A stretch of DNA of 64,000 nt, from positions 1 to 64,000 of the forward strand of contig NZ_VOOS01000002.1 of assembly GCF_007993035.1 (NCBI RefSeq), written 5' to 3'. The notes beneath the pieces were generated by a model. That model saw only the letters and a program-made list of their open reading frames with translations, did not search any database and had not been told where the DNA came from. Shown one piece after another: positions 44,925-53,500 of the stretch (position 1 is the first letter of the stretch; each line of letters starts with the position of its first letter). Position numbers and translations under genes: made by a program. Source of the stretch: Vicingus serpentipes. Its GTDB lineage: Bacteria; Bacteroidota; Bacteroidia; Flavobacteriales_E; Vicingaceae.

Positions 44925-45469
44925 AAACCTGATTTTTTCATGAACATTTTAACTTTTAAATGTTCAGGGGAATCTTTTCTATAAAACTCTAATTTTTCTT
45001 CAAACATCTTCTCTTGGTTTACATTTTTCGTAAAAAAAGTTCTGAGCTCTTCTGTCGAAAGAGAATCAGATCTTAAATTTTCTTCAACGAATTCAGCGTT
45101 AACAGCTTGAATGTAGAATTCATTTTTTCCAGTCCATCCATATTTTAAAAACATATATTTACCATTGTCAGATTCTATATTAAATATAGTTATAGCATCA
45201 ATCTCTGTTGCATAAGCTCTAAATTTATTACTTCCTTTTAATCGGTTTTTTGAATCAAATTCCTTGTGTGAAATTCCTACAACTGATTTTGCTAGTTTTT
45301 CTATACTTAGTTCCTCTCTTGAATAATCATCATGGTATGAAACCCAGTTATCAATTAAGTTTTTGTCAACTTTAAGCGATTCCTCATAAGTATTAAGTTC
45401 AACATCACTTTGATAAGGGCAACCCATTAAAATAGTACTTAATAAAATTAGAATAAAACTATATTTCAT
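44921..45469 (-). CDS. Hypothetical lipoprotein
   Basis: 182 residues. The N-terminus FILILLSTILMGC is a lipoprotein signal peptide with the lipobox cysteine at C16. The mature part is acidic and of mixed composition, with no recognisable domain (GISHKEFDSKNRLKGSNKF, MFLKYGWTGKNEFYIQ). Probably anchored in the envelope. Confidence 0.6.
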   Translation of the reverse strand: MKYSFILILLSTILMGCPYQSDVELNTYEESLKVDKNLIDNWVSYHDDYSREELSIEKLAKSVVGISHKEFDSKNRLKGSNKFRAYATEIDAITIFNIESDNGKYMFLKYGWTGKNEFYIQAVNAEFVEENLRSDSLSTEELRTFFTKNVNQEKMFEEKLEFYRKDSPEHLKVKMFMKKSGF

Positions 45470-45487
45470 ACGATTATCAGTTATTAA

Positions 45488-45519
45488 TTAGCGAATATTA
45501 AAAATAGATAATATTTTTG
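45488..45519 (+). promoter_or_regulatory. Promoter of the acyltransferase gene
   Basis: TTAG (45488-45491), 20 bases, TATTTTTG (45512-45519). The -7 box matches TAnnTTTG exactly and covers the in-frame TTG at 45517, so that TTG should be upstream of the transcript start. This decides for the GTG at 45535. Confidence 0.45.
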
Positions 45520-45534
45520 AGAAAAATAGGAATT

Positions 45535-46668
45535 GTGAATTTTGAAAATATAAGATCATATAACAATAGTGAATATTTGCCTGTAATTAATCGTTTGTTA
45601 GAAGAACCGGTATTCTTAGAAGCAATAAATTCATACTTTGAAGATTATTCAATAATAGAGCTTAAAGAACAGTTGTTGTCATATAGAACAATAAATGAGT
45701 TTCAATCTAATTTTGTATGTCGTTTTATTTATGAAATAGAAAAACGATCAATTTCACAAATAACTTTTAAAGGTTTAGAAAATATAAATGAAGAGAAAGG
45801 TGCTCGTTTGTTTATTTCAAATCACAGAGATATTGTTTTGGATTCTGCGCTAATTAACTTTGGTCTTGATAAATACAAGATGAACACATGTGAAATAGCA
45901 ATTGGTAGTAATTTGCTAGGTATTCCTTGGGTAAAAGATTTAGTTAGACTGAATAAAAGTTTTATTGTTCAACGTAATGTTCCAAAACAAGAGATGTTAG
46001 CTGCTTCAATACAACTATCATCTTATATTCAGTATACTTTATTAGAAAATAAACAGTCGATATGGATAGCTCAAAGAGAAGGGCGAGCTAAAGATGGTAA
46101 TGATAAAACAAATCCAGGTGTGCTAAAAATGTTTGCTTTAAGTTCTGATATAAATCTGATTGATTTTTATAAAAATATGAACATAACACCTGTGAGTATT
46201 TCTTATGAATATGACCCATGCGATGAATTGAAAATTACTGAATTACTAGCCAAGGAAAATGGTGAGAGCTATGTGAAAAGACCTAATGAGGATGTTCAGC
46301 ATATGGTTAGAGGAATTCAAGGAAAAAAAGGGAATATTAAAATTACCTTTTCAAATTTGATAAATGATCGAATAGAAGAGTTTAGAGATATAACAAATAG
46401 AAATGAGATAATTAAGCGAATTGCTTCAATAATAGATAAAGAAGTTTATTTAAATTATCATTTATGGCCTACAAACTATATTGCTTATGATTTATTGAAT
46501 AACTCAAATGAGTTTAAGTCTAAATATACATTCAATAAAAAAGAAGATTTTATTTGTTATGTTAAAGAAAAACTAACTTCAATAAATCAAAATAATGATG
46601 ATGCAAGAAGATTGTTTTTGAGTATGTATGCAAATCCTGTTAAAAACCGATTAGAAGCATTATCCTAA
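45535..46668 (+). CDS. PlsC-like glycerolipid acyltransferase
   Basis: 377 residues from GTG 45535; the TTG at 45517 is rejected because it lies in the -7 box. It probably transfers an acyl chain to a glycerophosphate or related lipid at the inner membrane. The active-site block is FISNHRDIVLD (H97, D103), where the usual H-x4-D is H-x5-D or, read differently, H-x-D. Motif III is WIAQREGRAKDG (E-G-R). The PxSI-like motif ITPVSISYEYDP near 220 is present. No membrane helix is evident. Family membership is clear; the precise substrate is not. Confidence 0.75.
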   Translation: MNFENIRSYNNSEYLPVINRLLEEPVFLEAINSYFEDYSIIELKEQLLSYRTINEFQSNFVCRFIYEIEKRSISQITFKGLENINEEKGARLFISNHRDIVLDSALINFGLDKYKMNTCEIAIGSNLLGIPWVKDLVRLNKSFIVQRNVPKQEMLAASIQLSSYIQYTLLENKQSIWIAQREGRAKDGNDKTNPGVLKMFALSSDINLIDFYKNMNITPVSISYEYDPCDELKITELLAKENGESYVKRPNEDVQHMVRGIQGKKGNIKITFSNLINDRIEEFRDITNRNEIIKRIASIIDKEVYLNYHLWPTNYIAYDLLNNSNEFKSKYTFNKKEDFICYVKEKLTSINQNNDDARRLFLSMYANPVKNRLEALS

Positions 46669-46977
46669 CCCAGGAAGAATACTCATTGCAGCTTGACTCA
46701 TTTCTCCTTGCTCAACTCTAGTAGCTTGTTCTAACGCTCTATTAGAAGCTTGTGTAATTGCAGACTCTATTTCTTGTTTAGTTGCAGATTGATGAAAATT
46801 ATCAAGTAAAGTTATTTCTTTAATGGTTCTATTGCCGGTAGCAATAACTCTACAAATACCTCCGTCTGCTTCACCTATAACAGTTATTTTATCCAGTTTA
46901 GCTTTAATTTCTTCTAATTGCTCTTGCATGGCTCCCATTTTACCAAGCATTTTTTTATTAAAAAAATTCCCTAACAT
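46660..46977 (-). CDS. YbaB/EbfC nucleoid-associated protein
   Basis: 105 residues, the standard YbaB size. The motif series QEQLEEIKAKLDKITVIGEADGG, VIATGNRTIKEITL and QASNRALEQA matches the family, a dimeric DNA-binding protein. recR and dnaX, frequent neighbours elsewhere, are absent. Its 3' end overlaps the acyltransferase gene by 9 bases, and the small membrane protein gene lies 1 base upstream. Confidence 0.85.
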   Translation of the reverse strand: MLGNFFNKKMLGKMGAMQEQLEEIKAKLDKITVIGEADGGICRVIATGNRTIKEITLLDNFHQSATKQEIESAITQASNRALEQATRVEQGEMSQAAMSILPGLG

Positions 46978-46978
46978 A

Positions 46979-47149
46979 TTAATTGTATTTTTTATTTAAA
47001 AATAGCAAGGTTACAAGCCAAATTACTAGACTCAATCCTGCAACAATTTTCATTACTAATGATTCTTTACCTTCAAAAAAATAAGTTATTCCCATAGCAA
47101 TAATTAAAGTTAAAACGACAATAATTTTGATTTTATCTTTTTGAAGCAT
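46979..47149 (-). CDS. Small two-helix membrane protein
   Basis: 56 residues from the ATG at 47149. An ATG nine codons upstream is possible, but LQKDKIK is a better cytoplasmic start. Two helices (IIVVLTLIIAMGITYFF and IVAGLSLVIWLVTLLFL) are joined by a short charged loop (EGKESLVMK). It is probably in one operon with ybaB (1-base gap). Function unknown. Confidence 0.6.
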   Translation of the reverse strand: MLQKDKIKIIVVLTLIIAMGITYFFEGKESLVMKIVAGLSLVIWLVTLLFLNKKYN

Positions 47150-47249
47150 AGATTTATTTTTGATCAAAATTAACAAAATGAGGGTAACATTTGTGAATAA
47201 GTATTAAGCTTTTTATCTATAAAAACAAGTAATTCATAGGAATATTGAT

Positions 47250-47257
47250 TAATTTTG
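47250..47257 (+). promoter_or_regulatory. -7 element before the caspase gene
   Basis: TAATTTTG matches TAnnTTTG; no clear -33 box is visible. It overlaps a TTG at 47255 that would extend the next reading frame, which argues against that TTG as a start. Confidence 0.35.
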
Positions 47258-47290
47258 TGGAGTATTGATTATGAATTAGTTATATCTAAA

Positions 47291-49636
47291 ATGATGAAAA
47301 AAATACTTTTAATATTTAATTTTTTGCTTTTAAGTATTACGATAATAAATGCTCAAAATTATTTTACGGCATATAAAAATGGAGAAAAGAGTTTTGCTAA
47401 TCAAGACTATACCAATGCAATAATTGAATTTACTAAAGTACTTGAATCTAAAAACGATCATGATAGAGCGTTAAACTATAGAGGTTTAAGTTATGAAAAT
47501 ACTAATGATTTAGATAAAGCAGTTTTGGATTTCAAACAAGCTATAACATTTAAATCAAAAGAAGCTGAATACTATTTAAATTTAGGAAGAGTATATTTTA
47601 AATTAAATAAGTTTACTGAAGCTGAAGCTGAATTAGTTAAAGCAATCGATAATGATAAGAAACTTGAAGAAGCTTATGAATATAGAACTTTAGCATTGAT
47701 TGCCTTGAAAAAATTTACTGAAGCAGTTTCTAATGCTGATGATGCTATTTCAAAAATTAAGAGTAGTAATAATTATTATTTAAAAGGAATATCTCAAGAT
47801 AGCTTAATGAATTATAAAGATGCTGCTTATAGTTTTAGTAGAGCAATATTTTATTCCAAAGAATCTGTTGAAGCTCATTTAGGTTTAGCTCATGCTAATC
47901 TTAAAATGGACATGTTTGATAAAGCTCTAGAAGTATGTGATAAGGGGCTTTTATTAGATCCAAAAAATGTTAAGGGTTTATTATTAAGATCAGAGATTAA
48001 TCTTGGAGCAAACAAAACTCAGCAGGCTTTAGATGATATTTCAAAAATAATAGCTCTACATCCAAATGAAACAGCTTATTATGTTAAAAGAGGAAATACA
48101 TTTCAACTTTTAAATCAGCATCAAAATGCAATAGCTGATTATAGTACTGCAATTCGATTAAATAAAGAGGATTATTTCCTTTATTATCAACGTGCAAAGT
48201 CATATGAGGTACTTTTAGATTACAAATCTGCAGTAAAAGACTATCAAACAATTAAAACGTTAACTCCTTATGATGGTAAAGCTTTAAAGTTATATGATGA
48301 AGCAAAACAAAGATTATATGAGTTAAGTAAAGAAAGTAATAATCCTAAAATTTTGATTGAATCTCCATCTGCTACTTTAGACGGGAAAATGCCTATAGCG
48401 AAAGGACTAGAATCATACATTATAAAAGGTCAAATTTTAGATGAAAGTAATATTGATTTTATCAAAATAAATGGTAAAGATGCTATTTTCAATAAAGATT
48501 CTATAAATCCTAAATTTGAATTCGAGTTGAAGTTAAATGATTTGAAAAATGTTACTATTTCTGCTTTTGATGTATATCAGAACTCTGAATCATGGCAGTA
48601 TGAAATTATAGAAACTGAAATTAATTCACCTATTATCAAATTAATGGCACCATATGCATCAGATGATGGTGCTATATATTTAGATTCAGATGATCCAACA
48701 CTTTACATTGAAGGGGTTATAAATGATGAAAGTTTGATAAAAAAAATAGTAATAGAAGGCTCTACAGCAAGTTTTGTTATAGATAAAACTAACCCAACTT
48801 TTTCGGCGAATATAAATATTATGAATAAGGATGGCTTTAAGGTTATAGCAGAAGATATCTATGGTAATATCGCAGAAAAATCATTTACGATTAATAGAGA
48901 AAATATTGCTTTATTAGGCGATAATCCTATGGGTAAAACATGGGTTATTTTTATTGAAAATTCCAATTATAAAACTTTTGCAAGTTTAGATGGACCAACA
49001 AAAGATGTTACAATGATGAAGTCTGCTTTTGCAAAATATAAAATTCACAATGTAATTCATAAATCTAATATGACTAAATCTCAGTTAGAAAAATTCTTTT
49101 CAATTGAGTTAAGAGATTTAGTTAGGAGCAACAGAGTAAATTCATTGTTAGTTTGGTATGCAGGTCATGGAAAATTTATTAATGAGTCTGGATATTGGAT
49201 ACCTGTAGATGCAAAGCGTGATGAAGAATTTACTTATTTCAATATCAATAACTTAAAAGCTGCAATGCAATCATATTCTAAATTTATAACTCATACTTTA
49301 GTTGTAACTGACGCATGTGAATCAGGACCATCTTTTTATCAAGCTATGCGTTCTACTCCTAAAGATAGAAGCTGTAATGACTGGCAAGCAACAAAGTTTA
49401 AATCATCTCAAGTTTTTTCTTCTGCTGGATATGAATTAGCTGTTGATAATTCTCAATTTACAAAGACATTTGCAAGTACTTTATCAGGCAATCCTAACTC
49501 ATGTATTCCTATAGAAACTATAGTTTCTAAAGTAAGTTCAGCAGTTCAAAAAAATGGGTCATCGCAAAAACCAAAATTTGGAAAAATTGCTGGGCTAGAA
49601 GATGAAAATGGAACTTTTTTCTTTATTAAAAAATAG
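47291..49636 (+). CDS. Secreted TPR protein with C-terminal caspase-like protease domain
   Basis: 781 residues from the ATG at 47291 (a second ATG follows at 47294). Signal peptide 1-22 (ILLIFNFLLLSITIINAQ), then about eight TPR repeats (25-340), two Ig-like beta domains (about 350-440 and 445-540), and a C14/metacaspase-like domain (about 548-781). The catalytic dyad is H626 in WYAGHGK and C676 in VTDACESG; the Asp two residues before the Cys is usual in metacaspases, which cut after Arg/Lys. The signal peptide places it in the periplasm or outside. It is followed 8 bases later by the propeller-SpoIIE gene, so the two are probably co-expressed. The substrate is unknown. Confidence 0.85.
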   Translation: MMKKILLIFNFLLLSITIINAQNYFTAYKNGEKSFANQDYTNAIIEFTKVLESKNDHDRALNYRGLSYENTNDLDKAVLDFKQAITFKSKEAEYYLNLGRVYFKLNKFTEAEAELVKAIDNDKKLEEAYEYRTLALIALKKFTEAVSNADDAISKIKSSNNYYLKGISQDSLMNYKDAAYSFSRAIFYSKESVEAHLGLAHANLKMDMFDKALEVCDKGLLLDPKNVKGLLLRSEINLGANKTQQALDDISKIIALHPNETAYYVKRGNTFQLLNQHQNAIADYSTAIRLNKEDYFLYYQRAKSYEVLLDYKSAVKDYQTIKTLTPYDGKALKLYDEAKQRLYELSKESNNPKILIESPSATLDGKMPIAKGLESYIIKGQILDESNIDFIKINGKDAIFNKDSINPKFEFELKLNDLKNVTISAFDVYQNSESWQYEIIETEINSPIIKLMAPYASDDGAIYLDSDDPTLYIEGVINDESLIKKIVIEGSTASFVIDKTNPTFSANINIMNKDGFKVIAEDIYGNIAEKSFTINRENIALLGDNPMGKTWVIFIENSNYKTFASLDGPTKDVTMMKSAFAKYKIHNVIHKSNMTKSQLEKFFSIELRDLVRSNRVNSLLVWYAGHGKFINESGYWIPVDAKRDEEFTYFNINNLKAAMQSYSKFITHTLVVTDACESGPSFYQAMRSTPKDRSCNDWQATKFKSSQVFSSAGYELAVDNSQFTKTFASTLSGNPNSCIPIETIVSKVSSAVQKNGSSQKPKFGKIAGLEDENGTFFFIKK

Positions 49637-49644
49637 ATTCTTAA

Positions 49645-52600
49645 ATGAATATTAATAGATTTTATATTGCCGGCAAGATCTTTTTCTTGTCGGCTCTTTT
49701 TTTGAGCGCAAATTTTGTTTTCAGTCAGAAATACCATTTTGATTCTTATAGTGTAAAAGAAGGTTTAGCTCAATCGAGTGTATATTCAATCCAACAAGAT
49801 AAAAATGGGTTTGTATGGATGGGTACAGCAAGTGGTTTATCTAAATTTAACGGCAAAGATTTTATAAACTATACAACTGAAAATGGACTAGCAGAAGGTG
49901 CTGTTAAATCTATTTACATTGATCAATCTGAACATATTTGGATTGGACATGTTGATGGTGGTATTTCTAGAATTGTTGATGGTAAGATAGAATTAGTGTT
50001 AAGTATGAGTGCAGATATTACTTCTTTTGAAGAGGATGCTGTAGGTAATTTGTGGGTTTCATCATTTAAAGGCGGAGTTATTAAAATTACAAATCCATAT
50101 ACACTTTCTAAAGACTCTTTAAAATTTAAACAGTACAAAGGCCAGGAAGGTTTGAGTGATGTTGTTTTCCAAGTTTATAAATTAATAGATAATACAATAT
50201 GTTTTGTTACTGATGTTGGTGTAAAATATTATAACATTGAAAAAGAGGAGTTTTTAAAATTTCAAATTGAAGACATGCCTTCTTATTTTCAGATTATATG
50301 TATGTTCGAAAGTAAGGAAGGAAATTTATGGTTTGGGTCATATAATGGTGGAGCATATGAGTATAGCAAAAAAGAAAGTAAATTAAAAATATATGACGTC
50401 AGAGATGGATTAGCTCATAATTGGATTACTTCTTTTTATCAAGATGCAAAAAACAATATTTGGATAGGGACTTGGGGAGGAGGAATAACAAAAGTTAATC
50501 CTAATAAATCACTTTTTTCTATTAGTAATGAGAATGGAATATTAGACAGTAAAATTAGATGTTTAAATGGTGATAGAGAAGGAAATTTATTGATTGGAAC
50601 TAAAGAAAATGGACTATTAATTTTTAAGGGAGAACAATTTCTTTCTTTTGGTGAAAAAGAAGGATTGTTAAATAATCAGGTTTGGGCTATACTCACAGAT
50701 GAAAAAAATCAAAATTGGATAGGTACAAATAAGGGGGTTACGGTAATAAATGAATTTAATGTAATAAAAAACTACAATGAGGAAAATGGATTAGCTTTTG
50801 AAGAAGTTCGATATATAAAAGAAGATAAAACAGGTAATATTTGGATTGGAACATGGGGTGGGGGCGTAATGCAGTACAACTCTAATTCAGATCGATTCGA
50901 TATGAGTTATAGAATTAACTCATTTATGCTGCAGCCACTAATTACAGCCTTAGAAGTTGATAAATCAAATAATTTATGGGTTGGAACTACTGATGGATTA
51001 GTTTATTATGAAATTAATAATCAACTATCTAATAGATTAACTCAAGATAATGGCTTGGCAGGAAATGATATTACAGCAATTTACTGTGACTCAAAAAATA
51101 AAATTTGGGTTGGAGCTAGAGGTAAAGGTATATCAACTATTGATGGTGTGGATATTCAGAAATTGGATTTAAATATTAAAATATCTCCAACATCAATAAT
51201 TGAAGATCAAAAAGGTAATATTTGGATAGGAACTGAAGGTAAGGGAGTTATTGTTTATAATGGTAAAAAAGTAATTGCAAAATATGGTTCTAAAGATGGA
51301 TTACTATCTGATTATATTTCATTATTAAATATTGATAATGAAGGCGCAATTTGGATAGGAACAAACAAAGGTTTAAATAAATTTAATCCTGTAGATCAAA
51401 AGTTTTATTCATATAATCAAAAAATGGGATATGTTGGTATTGAATCAAAAAACAATGCTACGTATAAAGATAAGGATGGAAGTTTATGGTTTGGAACAAT
51501 TAAAGGTGTTGTTAAATTAAATACTAATAAACTTCACGATAATAAATTAGAACCGTTAACTCAAATTACACGTTTTAGAGTAAATCTAGAAGATCGACCA
51601 TTAATCGATGGTACTGAATTAAATTATAGAGAAAAATCTATAGTCTTTGATTATGGGAGTATTTGTTTAACTAATCCTAATCAAGTTTACTATCAGGTAA
51701 TGTTAGAGGGAGCTGATGAAGATTGGAGACCTTTAACAAAGCAAACGATAGAAACCTATTCACCATTACCTCCTGGTAAATATAAATTTAAGGTAAAAGC
51801 CTCTAATAACAACGGAGTTTGGAATAGTGAACCAGAAACATTTAGTTTTAAAATAACACCTCCAATATGGCAGCGCACATGGTTTATTATAATTTGCATC
51901 TTACTAATTACAATTATTGTTTTTTCTTTTGTTAAGTATAGAGAGAAGCAGTTGATTAAAGAAAAGCAAATATTAGAAGAAAAAGTTATAGAGAGAACTG
52001 AAGAAGTAGTTCAGAAAAGTGCAGAGATAGCTCAAAAGAATAAAGATATCATTGATAGTATAACATATGCTAAAAGAATACAAGATGCTATTTTGCCTTC
52101 AAATGATATGTTTACAAAAGAATTGCCTCAAACATTTGTTTTGTTTGATCCAAAGGACATTGTGAGTGGTGATTTTTATTGGTTAGCAACAAAGGATAGT
52201 AAATCTTTATTTGCGGCAGTCGATTGTACAGGACATGGTGTACCAGGTGCATTTATGAGTATTGTAGGTTATAACTTATTAGATAAAATTGTTGGTGAAT
52301 ATGGAATTACAGAACCAGCTGAAATTTTAAATGAACTGAATAAAGGGGTTGAGGAGACACTAAGAAAAGGAGTAGATAGCCACCATATAAAAGATGGTAT
52401 GGATATAGCTTTATGCACTTTTGATAATCAAACTGGTATTCTTGAATTTTCAGGAGCGTATAATCCTTTATATATTATTTCTAAAAACAATTTAACTACT
52501 GATAAGGGAGAGGCTATTGGATATAATATGGTTGATGAAAATGGATTAATGTTATTTGAAGTTAAGGCTGATCGTTTTCCAATAGGAAGTTATTCTGAGA

Positions 52601-52857
52601 GTAATAAAAAGTATAACAATAATAGTTTTAAATTATCAAAAGGAGATACATTGTATTTATTTTCAGATGGTTATGCTGATCAGTTTGGTGGTCCAAATGG
52701 AAAAAAATTCAGGTATAAACAATTTAAACAATTATTACTTTCTATTAATTCAAAACCTATGGACGAACAAAAGGAAATTTTAATTGATGCTATGAGTGAA
52801 TGGAAAGGAAAGATGGAGCAAGTGGACGATATAATTGTAATAGGAACTAAATTGTAA
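49645..52857 (+). CDS. Membrane sensor: beta-propeller, Y_Y_Y, transmembrane helix, SpoIIE phosphatase
   Basis: 1070 residues. Signal peptide 1-27, two-component-regulator-type propeller blades about 30-630 (repeated W-I/V-G-T and GLxxxxI units), Y_Y_Y domain about 665-738, one membrane helix 746-765 (WFIIICILLITIIVFSFV), a coiled coil 767-815, and a C-terminal PP2C/SpoIIE Ser/Thr phosphatase 835-1070. Metal-binding acidic residues are in place: D843 (GDFYW), D860 (VDCTGHGVPGAF), D920 (DGMDIAL), D1008 (FSDGYAD) and D1061/D1062. In hybrid two-component sensors this ectodomain is fused to a histidine kinase; here the output is a phosphatase, implying partner-switching. No STAS or anti-sigma gene is in the window. 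Confidence 0.88.
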   Translation: MNINRFYIAGKIFFLSALFLSANFVFSQKYHFDSYSVKEGLAQSSVYSIQQDKNGFVWMGTASGLSKFNGKDFINYTTENGLAEGAVKSIYIDQSEHIWIGHVDGGISRIVDGKIELVLSMSADITSFEEDAVGNLWVSSFKGGVIKITNPYTLSKDSLKFKQYKGQEGLSDVVFQVYKLIDNTICFVTDVGVKYYNIEKEEFLKFQIEDMPSYFQIICMFESKEGNLWFGSYNGGAYEYSKKESKLKIYDVRDGLAHNWITSFYQDAKNNIWIGTWGGGITKVNPNKSLFSISNENGILDSKIRCLNGDREGNLLIGTKENGLLIFKGEQFLSFGEKEGLLNNQVWAILTDEKNQNWIGTNKGVTVINEFNVIKNYNEENGLAFEEVRYIKEDKTGNIWIGTWGGGVMQYNSNSDRFDMSYRINSFMLQPLITALEVDKSNNLWVGTTDGLVYYEINNQLSNRLTQDNGLAGNDITAIYCDSKNKIWVGARGKGISTIDGVDIQKLDLNIKISPTSIIEDQKGNIWIGTEGKGVIVYNGKKVIAKYGSKDGLLSDYISLLNIDNEGAIWIGTNKGLNKFNPVDQKFYSYNQKMGYVGIESKNNATYKDKDGSLWFGTIKGVVKLNTNKLHDNKLEPLTQITRFRVNLEDRPLIDGTELNYREKSIVFDYGSICLTNPNQVYYQVMLEGADEDWRPLTKQTIETYSPLPPGKYKFKVKASNNNGVWNSEPETFSFKITPPIWQRTWFIIICILLITIIVFSFVKYREKQLIKEKQILEEKVIERTEEVVQKSAEIAQKNKDIIDSITYAKRIQDAILPSNDMFTKELPQTFVLFDPKDIVSGDFYWLATKDSKSLFAAVDCTGHGVPGAFMSIVGYNLLDKIVGEYGITEPAEILNELNKGVEETLRKGVDSHHIKDGMDIALCTFDNQTGILEFSGAYNPLYIISKNNLTTDKGEAIGYNMVDENGLMLFEVKADRFPIGSYSESNKKYNNNSFKLSKGDTLYLFSDGYADQFGGPNGKKFRYKQFKQLLLSINSKPMDEQKEILIDAMSEWKGKMEQVDDIIVIGTKL

Positions 52858-52885
52858 TTTATTAATTTCGCGTAAAAATTATATT

Positions 52886-53326
52886 ATGTCAGTTATTAGA
52901 ATTACAAAAGAGTTTGATTTTGAAATGGCTCATGCATTACTTGGTTATGATGGTCCATGTAAAAATATACATGGACATTCATACAAATTAAAAGTAAGTG
53001 TAAAAGGAGATGTGAAAACTGGCTCTTCTGATTCTGATGAAGGTATGGTCGTTGATTTTGGTATTATTAAGAAGATTGTAAAAGATTTAGTTGTTGATGT
53101 CTATGATCATGCTTTAGTTCTAAATGAAAAAATGGAAATAAATGTATCTCAGTTTGAATTTATGAATAAACTAATTCGTGTTCCATTCCAACCAACTTGT
53201 GAGAACCTTTTAATTTATTATGCTGATTTAATAAAAAAAGAGTTGCCTGAAAATTTATCGCTTACCTACCTTTTTTTAAGAGAAACTCCAACTTCTTATG
53301 CGGAATGGTTTGAATCAGACAACTAA
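52886..53326 (+). CDS. queD: 6-carboxytetrahydropterin synthase
   Basis: Converts dihydroneopterin triphosphate to 6-carboxytetrahydropterin, the substrate of QueE. The 146 residues have zinc ligands H16 (FEMAHALL), H29 and H31 (NIHGHSY), catalytic C25 (GPCKN) and a C-terminal RETPTSYAEW with the substrate-anchoring Glu. A -7-like TAATTTCG (52863-52870) lies just upstream, so it may have its own promoter despite the 28-base gap after the SpoIIE gene. Confidence 0.93.
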   Translation: MSVIRITKEFDFEMAHALLGYDGPCKNIHGHSYKLKVSVKGDVKTGSSDSDEGMVVDFGIIKKIVKDLVVDVYDHALVLNEKMEINVSQFEFMNKLIRVPFQPTCENLLIYYADLIKKELPENLSLTYLFLRETPTSYAEWFESDN

Positions 53327-53455
53327 AAAATATTGATTTTTATCATTTTTTTTCCATTCTTCAATTTTGTATCTTTACCTTACTATGATTTTAAGAGTCA
53401 TCCAATATAAGGTTAGAATAAAGAAAGAACTCAAAAGAGATCCTGAGTGAATACC

Positions 53456-53475
53456 ATACTTTAAAGTTAAAGTAT
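53456..53475. promoter_or_regulatory. Palindrome in the 5' region of hmgA
   Basis: ATACTTT (53456-53462) and AAAGTAT (53469-53475) form a perfect repeat around AAAGTT, 25 bases before the hmgA ATG. A possible -7 box TATCTTTA lies at 53370-53377, which would leave a 5' UTR of about 118 bases. It may be an operator for tyrosine-catabolism control or an mRNA hairpin; no T-run follows, so it is not a terminator. Confidence 0.35.
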
Positions 53476-53500
53476 TCATTAATCAAAAAAATATTATAAA

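Noticed and set aside
47255-47290. TTG at 47255 as start of the caspase gene
   Set aside because: It overlaps a TAnnTTTG -7 box and would bury the signal peptide; ATG 47291 fits both.
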